Positions 1 through 3,393 of a DNA stretch of 6,146 bases are shown here, piece by piece. Source of the stretch: an uncultured Acidaminococcus sp. (GTDB taxonomy: Bacteria; Bacillota_C; Negativicutes; Acidaminococcales; Acidaminococcaceae). Below the pieces are notes generated by a model. It was not told the origin of the DNA and made no database searches. It saw nothing but the letters and a program-made list of their open reading frames with translations. Every line of letters begins with the position of its first letter. Within the stretch, counting starts at the first letter, position 1. The stretch is taken from NCBI GenBank assembly GCA_900314165.1, contig OMUE01000042.1, positions 1 through 6,146 on the forward strand, given 5' to 3'. A program made the position numbers and the translations under genes.

Positions 1-197
1 AGTGTAGGTCAATTGGTCGTGTTTCGCGATGTTGTCATGGATTAGCGATTATCCAAGAGTTTGCCAAGTGTTTGCTAGGCCAGTGGGCCCACACCGACCA
101 TAGCCGGGAGGACACACGCCTGGCCGTTGCGAAAGCAGCGGGCAACCATTGAATCCTCTTGGACTCCACTTGGCACGTGCGGGCCGTCCCTTCGGTA
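1..197. other. Non-coding stretch upstream of repeat E1
   Basis: I find no supportable gene here. The open frames on both strands lack a ribosome binding site and recognisable protein motifs. Small symmetries are visible: a perfect 10-bp palindrome GTGGGCCCAC (83-92) and a possible hairpin with GTTGC/GCAAC arms around 125-146. The 10-mer CTTGGCAAAC, seen just before repeat E2 at about 1795, occurs here in inverted form near 57-66. This may be decayed repeat DNA, but nothing identifies it. Confidence 0.5.
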
Positions 198-435
198 GGC
201 ACGCACCTACATGACGCTTGGCCAATCCCTGACTCCTCTTGGTCAACCGAGGTTAGGTCAGGAGAATTTAAAGATCTGTTACTACTACGCTTTTTCTTCA
301 TTACTGTGATCGTAGGTAAAATACTCCGGTTTTGTAGTACAGTAACGGAGAAACGGTGTACTACAGTACGGTAGAAGTAGTAAGGGGGAAACACGTTTTC
401 CGTGCATACGTGCATACGAAAAAAGCGTAATACGT
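198..435 (+). repeat. Dispersed intergenic repeat E, copy 1
   Basis: A 238-bp block recurs without gaps at 1807-2044 (constant offset of 1609) with 8 mismatches by eye, about 97% identity. Homology starts abruptly at GGCACGCACCTACATGACGC and fades after CGTAATACGTA. It is rich in internal symmetry: CCTGAC/GTCAGG arms (228-233 and 257-262), TGTAGTAC/GTACTACA arms (323-330 and 358-365), GTTACTACTAC (278-288) facing GTAGTACAGTAAC (324-336), and the direct repeat GTGCATAC twice (402-417). An open frame crosses it, ending at the TAG at 372-374. All three differences between copies within that frame change the amino acid (W/R, P/Q, V/D), so I treat the block as non-coding. It may be a miniature mobile element or a structured RNA. 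No transposase is seen. Confidence 0.85.
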
Positions 436-442
436 AATACGC

Positions 443-455
443 TGTGCTCTGCACG
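443..455 (+). repeat. Short repeat module D, copy 1 (TGTGCTCTGCACG)
   Basis: This 13-mer is found again at 3283-3295. Its core GTGC-TCT-GCAC is an inverted repeat. Here it lies directly after repeat E1 and before the twin hairpins; at the other locus it lies between the 31-bp tandem repeat and module C. Confidence 0.55.
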
Positions 456-463
456 CCCCCACC

Positions 464-498
464 GCCATCTTCGATGGCCCTCCGCCCCCAAAGGGGGC
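464..498. repeat. Twin GC-rich hairpins, locus 1
   Basis: Two perfect stem-loops stand in tandem. GCCATC/GATGGC (464-469 and 473-478) has loop TTC, and GCCCCC/GGGGGC (484-489 and 493-498) has loop AAA. A third small hairpin GCCG-GATT-CGGC (497-508) overlaps the end. A pair with the same layout but different loop and stem sequence follows repeat E2 at 2123-2162. No T-run follows, so these are not ordinary intrinsic terminators. Confidence 0.65.
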
Positions 499-518
499 CG
501 GATTCGGCCTCTGGCTGC

Positions 519-546
519 CTCTTTGCTCTTCTCTCTTTGCTCTCAG
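519..546. repeat. 7-bp periodic CTCTT tract, locus 1
   Basis: Units CTCTTTG, CTCTTCT and CTCTTTG are followed by a partial CTCTCAG, in exact 7-bp register. The same type of tract occurs at 2198-2218 and 3356-3390. At those loci it abuts the 3' end of a minus-strand gene; here no intact gene is next to it. Confidence 0.65.
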
Positions 547-584
547 CTTAATTTCTAACTGTCCAGCCGACAAGAAGTCTTCTA

Positions 585-610
585 ACCCCCGACAACAGGT
601 TCTATCATCT
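585..610. repeat. 26-bp dispersed repeat module C, copy 1
   Basis: This 26-bp stretch, beginning ACCCCCGACAACAGG and ending TCTATCATCT, is identical to 3299-3324. Flanking sequence differs apart from a nearby GCCTGCCG. The block 547-681 otherwise holds no gene that I can support. Confidence 0.75.
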
Positions 611-681
611 GTTATCTCTCCCAAGCCTGCCGTATCATCAAATTGCCTACAAAAACCAGACAATTGGTTGATTACCTGCAC

Positions 682-717
682 AAAAGGGCCGATTCCTACA
701 GGCCCCCTTTTCTTTTT
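682..717 (+). terminator. Rho-independent terminator without an obvious upstream gene
   Basis: The arms AAAAGGG and CCCTTTT pair, the inner CC/GG can extend the stem with a two-base bulge, and a T-rich tail (TTTTCTTTTT) follows. This is a classical intrinsic terminator for plus-strand transcripts. No plus-strand gene is visible before it in this window, so it ends either a non-coding transcript from the repeat block or read-through from outside. Confidence 0.65.
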
Positions 718-735
718 GCACCTGTTCTTGTATGA

Positions 736-763
736 TGGACATACCCCATCCAGATGGTATAAT
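736..763 (+). promoter_or_regulatory. Sigma-70-type promoter of the rpn gene
   Basis: The -35 box TGGACA (736-741) is separated by 16 bp from a perfect -10 box TATAAT (758-763), which is preceded by TGG and so is also an extended -10. Transcription would start near 770, leaving a leader of about 20 nt. The promoter overlaps the upstream in-frame ATG at 732, which is a main reason to place the gene start at 792. Confidence 0.75.
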
Positions 764-1378
764 AAAATACACAGCAAAGGAAGACGAACTCATGACAAGC
801 ATTCAACACCCTATCCGACTCAACCGCATCAATGACATCTTTTTCAAGTATCTTCTAGGCAGCGAAGAACGCAAGAGGTACACGTTGAACTTCCTAAACA
901 CCACACTAGATTTGTCTGGTGAGGCAATGTTCACAGACCTGACCTTTGCCGACAAAGAAAGGCTTCCTCAATTACCTGAAGGCAAATCAGCCATTCTGGA
1001 TATTTTAGCCATTACCGACACGGACACTAAGGTCAACATTGAAGTTCAAGTCTGTAAAGACCGCTACATGGCCGAACGTGCCTTGTACTACTGGTCCAGG
1101 GTTTACGGTGGCCAGTTGCAGAAAAAGGAAAGCTATGATAAGCTGAATAAAGTTATAAGTATCATCCTGATGGACTTTGATTTCTTTACCCAATTAGAAA
1201 GCGAATTCCACCAGCAATATTTTGTGATAAACAGCAGGCATCCGGAACTGTAACTGACGGATCATCTGGAAATGCATTTTATTGAACTGGAAAAGATCCA
1301 TTACTCTGATATTAAGAAACTCAAGCGTTCAGACCGGTGGATTGCCTATCTATCAAAGAAAACGTCTGACAAAGACCG

Positions 1379-1385
1379 AAAGGAG
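1379..1385 (+). promoter_or_regulatory. Internal ribosome binding site within rpn
   Basis: AAAGGAG, a near-perfect anti-16S match, is 9 nt before an in-frame ATG at 1395-1397. It is stronger than the site before the full-length start and far better than anything before the ATG at 1272, so it decides the most likely start for a C-terminal protein. Confidence 0.55.
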
Positions 1386-1394
1386 CTGACAGAA

Positions 1395-1655
1395 ATGGAT
1401 TCTATTTTAAAAGATGTGGCGGAAAGCGAAGACAAATTTGTCAGCGATCTGCAGCTGTGGCGGGAATACGAAGCAAAAGAAAAAGCCATTAGAGATGAAC
1501 AATCTCATTTGTTGACGGCCAGACTGGATGGGATTGAAGAAGAAAAACGTGCATCTGCCCGAAGATTACTAAAGCTGGGTTTAGACTGCAAAACTGTAGC
1601 CGCTGGAACAGAGCTTTCCCTTGAAGAAGTTCAGGCACTGAGCAAAGAAAAGTAA
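1395..1655 (+). CDS. Possible RpnS-like C-terminal small protein (86 aa) translated from inside rpn
   Basis: This is the in-frame last third of the rpn gene, starting MDSILKDVAESEDKF. It lies wholly downstream of the premature stop, so it stays open. It carries no nuclease residues. It is mostly charged and probably helical: the first half resembles a helical linker (REYEAKEKAIRDEQ) and the second half is the conserved Rpn tail with a helix-turn-helix-like ending (CKTVAAGTELSLEEVQALSK). In E. coli, the 3' ends of rpn genes have been reported to encode separate small proteins (RpnS) from internal promoters and starts, which bind and block the full-length toxic nuclease. The good internal Shine-Dalgarno sequence suggests the same here; that is inference by analogy. 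A weak possible promoter, TTGAAC (1282-1287) with TCTGAT (1305-1310) at 17 bp spacing, lies upstream. An alternative longer product from ATG 1272 lacks a convincing ribosome site. Confidence 0.4.
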   Translation: MDSILKDVAESEDKFVSDLQLWREYEAKEKAIRDEQSHLLTARLDGIEEEKRASARRLLKLGLDCKTVAAGTELSLEEVQALSKEK

Positions 1656-1691
1656 TGGAGGAAAAGCTGGAGAGGCTGAGAATGGCAGTAA

Positions 1692-1753
1692 ACGCAAGGG
1701 TATAAAGATAGAGCCGTGCAGATTTGCACGGCTCTATCTTTATACCCTTGCGT
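1692..1753. terminator. Perfect 29-bp hairpin after rpn
   Basis: The left arm 1692-1720 and right arm 1725-1753 are exact reverse complements over 29 bp, with the 4-nt loop GATT. The arms begin ACGCAAGGGTATAAAGATAG and end in CCCTTGCGT. It lies 37 bp after the rpn stop and would fold very stably in RNA of either strand. No clear T-run follows, so it may act as a transcript-end protector or a Rho-assisted stop rather than a textbook terminator. It could also be a miniature mobile hairpin. Confidence 0.6.
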
Positions 1754-1806
1754 AGGCTAGTGATCCGCTGGACGGGTGGGAATTTGCATTTCTCTTGGCA
1801 AACCTT

Positions 1807-2044
1807 GGCACGCACCTACATGACGCTCGGCAAATCCCTGACTCCTCTTGGTCAACCGAGGATAGGTCAGGAGAATTTAAAGATCTGTTACTACTACGCT
1901 TTTTCTTCATTACTGTGATCGTAGGTAAAATACTCCGGTTTTGTAGTACAGTAACGGAGAAACGGTGTACTACAGTACGGTAGAAGTAGTAAGACTAAAA
2001 CACGTTGTCCGTGCATACGTGCATACGAAAAAAGCGTAATACGT
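1807..2044 (+). repeat. Dispersed intergenic repeat E, copy 2
   Basis: This is a direct repeat of 198-435 with no indels and 8 mismatches. Four mismatches cluster at about 1993-1996 (GGGG in copy 1, ACTA here). The internal arms are all kept: 1837-1842 with 1866-1871, and 1932-1939 with 1967-1974. One difference (T to A at the position matching 254) extends a stem, adding a pair to TCCTC/GAGGA. With copy 1 it brackets the rpn gene. In the minus direction it is the first sequence downstream of the Uma2 gene, after the hairpins. Confidence 0.85.
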
Positions 2045-2050
2045 ATTACG
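2028..2050 (-). terminator. Possible minus-strand terminator at the end of repeat E2
   Basis: A perfect 16-bp palindrome CGTAATACGTATTACG (2035-2050) is followed, reading the minus strand, by C and then six T (2028-2033). This could stop transcripts coming from the minus-strand HTH-Uma2 gene. The stem is short and AT-rich, so it would be weak. Copy 1 has the equivalent CGTAATACGTAATACG (426-441), a pairing with one A-A mismatch, beside the same A-run. Confidence 0.3.
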
Positions 2051-2122
2051 TGATACGTTACGAGCCTCACTATCGGCTAGGACGAGTTGATGCTACTTTG
2101 CAGGAGCTCCGCTCACCCCCTC

Positions 2123-2162
2123 GCCATTGCTATCACAATGGCCTATCTCCCCCTCACGGGGG
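2123..2162. repeat. Twin GC-rich hairpins, locus 2
   Basis: GCCATTG/CAATGGC (2123-2129 and 2136-2142) has loop CTATCA. CCCCC/GGGGG (2149-2153 and 2158-2162) has loop TCAC. This is the same two-hairpin layout as after repeat E1, with different loops and one stem pair changed on both sides (C-G there, T-A here), so pairing rather than sequence appears to be kept. Confidence 0.65.
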
Positions 2163-2197
2163 CGACAAGCCGTCCAGCGGACCACACACTAACGTCG

Positions 2198-2218
2198 CTC
2201 TTTACTCTTTACTCTTTG
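2198..2218. repeat. 7-bp periodic CTCTT tract, locus 2
   Basis: CTCTTTA, CTCTTTA and CTCTTTG stand in exact 7-bp register, followed by CTATCC. The first unit supplies the stop codon (TTA on this strand at 2202-2204) of the minus-strand HTH-Uma2 gene, and the tract encodes that protein's last residues (AKSKE). Confidence 0.65.
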
Positions 2219-3023
2219 CTATCCTTTGTTTAATCCCCCCAAAGCTCACTTCACACAAGCCGTTAGAAATAGACACCGGAATCTTGTCGTCAAAAGAATA
2301 GATGGCGATGTCGTCGTCCTTATAAAACAAATACACGATGACCTGTTGTTTTTCCGGATGGATGAGCCAATACTCCTTGACGCCGGCATTTTTATACTTC
2401 CACAGCTTCAAAAACATATCTTTCTTATGGGAAGAAGGCGACAGCACCTCGGCCAGGAAGGCTGGTGCCCCAAAAATGCGCTTCTCCAGGTCATTTTCCG
2501 GCTCACAGGATACGATGACATCCGGCTGGACCATGGTCTTGTCGTCCTTGTCCAGCTGCACATCCAGAGGGGCAATATATGGAAAACAGGTTTCAATACC
2601 GTGTTCTTCTACGCAATTCATAAGTTGATGATAAAGAATTCCCGCAATCATTTGGTGCAATACCGTAGGCGAGGCCATTTCATAAATGACTCCGTCGATA
2701 AGTTCGTACCGCTTATCCTCGGGCAGAGCGTAATAATCCTCTACGGTATATTCCCCCTGTTTTTTCGTACCATAGGGATCTTCTTCCTGAGGCACGGCAT
2801 TGTCGTAAAAGGCTGTCGCTTCAGCAATCTTATACGCTTTAGCTTCTGCAGACATGTCCTTCATGACGTTCCTCAGCTTCTCTACAGTCTCCCGTCTCGG
2901 ACTCTTCGTCTGCCCACTGAGGAGCTTCTGCAGTGTCCCTACCGGTACCTGCGCCAGCTGTGCCAATTCTTCTATGGAAAATCCCATTTCCTTTTTCCAT
3001 TTCTTTAATTCATCCAGGAGCAT
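2202..3023 (-). CDS. XRE-family HTH / Uma2 (DUF820) nuclease-fold fusion protein
   Basis: 273 aa. Residues ~13-52 look like a Cro/C1-type helix-turn-helix (GFSIEELAQLAQVPVGTLQK...). Residues ~91-262 are a Uma2/DUF820 domain, a PD-(D/E)XK restriction-endonuclease-like fold: YTVEDYYALP, then RYELIDGVIYEMASPT (E107), QPDVIV (D168), AEVLSPSS (E192), and the hallmark YKNAGVKEYWLIHP. The expected acidic residues are all present, so an active nuclease is possible, but the biological role and target of this family are not known. The HTH suggests DNA binding or self-regulation (inference). The start is supported by AAAGGGGA (3031-3038), 7 nt upstream. The gene is monocistronic with its own promoter, and is separated from the M16 gene by a terminator. 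The last few codons and the stop lie in a 7-bp repeat tract, which suggests the original C-terminus was replaced. No catalytic activity can be claimed from sequence alone. Confidence 0.85.
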   Translation of the reverse strand: MLLDELKKWKKEMGFSIEELAQLAQVPVGTLQKLLSGQTKSPRRETVEKLRNVMKDMSAEAKAYKIAEATAFYDNAVPQEEDPYGTKKQGEYTVEDYYALPEDKRYELIDGVIYEMASPTVLHQMIAGILYHQLMNCVEEHGIETCFPYIAPLDVQLDKDDKTMVQPDVIVSCEPENDLEKRIFGAPAFLAEVLSPSSHKKDMFLKLWKYKNAGVKEYWLIHPEKQQVIVYLFYKDDDIAIYSFDDKIPVSISNGLCEVSFGGIKQRIAKSKE

Positions 3024-3085
3024 AGAGCCATCCCCTTTCGACTGCGTTAGGTAATAATCCGTTTTTTATCCATTTTTCATCCGTA

Positions 3086-3091
3086 ATTATA
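3086..3091 (-). promoter_or_regulatory. Extended -10 promoter of the HTH-Uma2 gene
   Basis: On the minus strand a perfect TATAAT is preceded by ATGG, giving TGN-TATAAT. The -35 region is poor (TTCCCT at 17 bp), as is common with extended -10 elements. Transcription would start near 3079, giving a leader of about 55 nt before the ribosome site. The same ATGGTATAAT 10-mer is used by the rpn promoter. Confidence 0.6.
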
Positions 3092-3149
3092 CCATATTGT
3101 GCTTTAGTAGGGAAGAGGGAAGCGGAAGAGATGAGTTCTGCTCGGACGT

Positions 3150-3192
3150 AAAAAAGAGCTGCTACAGAATGATTCTGTAACAGCTCTTTTTT
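3150..3192. terminator. Bidirectional rho-independent terminator
   Basis: AAAAAAGAGCTG and CAGCTCTTTTTT form the outer stem, and TACAGAAT/ATTCTGTA the inner stem, with one C-A mismatch between them and a small loop. The A-run on one side and T-run on the other make it work both ways. In the minus direction it would end the M16 transcript before the HTH-Uma2 promoter; it would also stop plus-strand read-through. Confidence 0.85.
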
Positions 3193-3217
3193 GCAAGTAG
3201 TGCTTTGCATGCCACCA

Positions 3218-3279
3218 CGATTATTCTTGAGCCGAGGTGTCTTGGGTTCGATTATTCTTGAGCTGAGGCATCTTGAGTC
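3218..3279. repeat. 31-bp tandem repeat, two units
   Basis: Unit 1 (3218-3248) and unit 2 (3249-3279) both begin CGATTATTCTTGAGC and differ at five positions, all transitions. A further CGAT follows at 3279-3282. It lies between the terminator and module D, in the 3' region of the M16 transcript. I see no coding meaning. Confidence 0.75.
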
Positions 3280-3282
3280 CGA

Positions 3283-3295
3283 TGTGCTCTGCACG
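3283..3295 (+). repeat. Short repeat module D, copy 2 (TGTGCTCTGCACG)
   Basis: This is identical to 443-455. Here it is followed within 4 bp by module C, whereas at locus 1 the twin hairpins and CTCTT tract lie between the two modules. Confidence 0.55.
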
Positions 3296-3298
3296 GAC

Positions 3299-3324
3299 AC
3301 CCCCGACAACAGGTTCTATCATCT
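3299..3324. repeat. 26-bp dispersed repeat module C, copy 2
   Basis: Exact 26-bp match to 585-610. The last bases form a short local duplication (TATCATC twice, 3317-3330). Confidence 0.75.
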
Positions 3325-3342
3325 ATCATCTTTACATTGCCT

Positions 3343-3390
3343 GCCGCAGGGCGGCCTCTTCGCTCTTCACTCTTCGCTCTTCGCTATCTT
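3343..3390. repeat. GC hairpin plus 7-bp periodic CTCTT tract, locus 3
   Basis: Hairpin GCCGC-AGG-GCGGC (3343-3355) abuts CTCTTCG, CTCTTCA, CTCTTCG, CTCTTCG (3356-3383) and CTATCTT (3384-3390). On the minus strand the tract begins 3 bp beyond the M16 stop codon. Layout (GC hairpins, then heptads next to a gene's 3' end) matches locus 2. Confidence 0.65.
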
Positions 3391-3393
3391 TTA

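Larger units (their letters stand above)
792..1655 (+). pseudogene. Rpn-family PD-(D/E)XK nuclease / transposase_31, interrupted by an in-frame TAA
   Basis: The Rpn (recombination-promoting nuclease, transposase_31) family consists of DNA endonucleases related to transposases; in E. coli some act in RecA-independent recombination and phage defence. The N-terminus reads NRINDIFFKYLLGSEERK, typical of the family. The nuclease core shows D70 (in SAILDILAI) and E84/Q86 (in NIEVQV), the D...ExQ form of the PD-(D/E)XK site. Codon 154 is TAA (1251-1253). The same frame then continues at once with LTDHLEMHFIELEK and the usual C-terminal tail (RRLLKLGL...SLEEVQAL) to the stop at 1653-1655, so one base change would restore 287 residues. 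I chose the 792 start because AAAGGAAG (776-783) lies 8 nt before it and the promoter lies just upstream. The gene is AT-richer than the M16 gene and sits between direct repeats. It is either a recent nonsense pseudogene, a split gene or a sequencing error. Confidence 0.85.

Noticed and set aside
159..374. Open frame in repeat E1 (and 1795-1983 in E2) ending TEKRCTTVR
   Set aside because: All three differences between the copies inside the shared frame are amino-acid changing, there is no ribosome site, and the two copies start in unrelated sequence. Treated as non-coding repeat.
402..441. GTGCATAC and CGTAATA direct repeats as an iteron origin
   Set aside because: Only two units each, no replication gene nearby, and the same block recurs at 2011-2050 as part of repeat E.
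285..777. Minus-strand frames over the left intergenic block
   Set aside because: They cross the E repeat, hairpins, heptad tract and terminator; composition follows the repeats and no domain is visible.
732..791. Upstream in-frame ATG as start of rpn
   Set aside because: The -35 and -10 boxes lie inside this extension (736-763), the region has no ribosome site, and the extra 20 residues do not look like the family N-terminus.
1272..1394. ATG at 1272 as start of a separate downstream gene
   Set aside because: No convincing Shine-Dalgarno sequence; it is simply the next ATG in the interrupted rpn frame. The ATG at 1395 has a much better site.
1655..1705. 16-codon frame overlapping the rpn stop (TAATG)
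   Set aside because: Too short, no ribosome site and no recognisable feature; it runs into the hairpin arm.
3010..3309. 99-codon minus-strand frame upstream of the Uma2 gene
   Set aside because: It spans the terminator, the tandem repeat and the Uma2 promoter and has no protein motif.
3218..3390. Possible CRISPR array (tandem 31-bp units and short repeats)
   Set aside because: The two units are directly adjacent with no spacers, and no cas gene is present.
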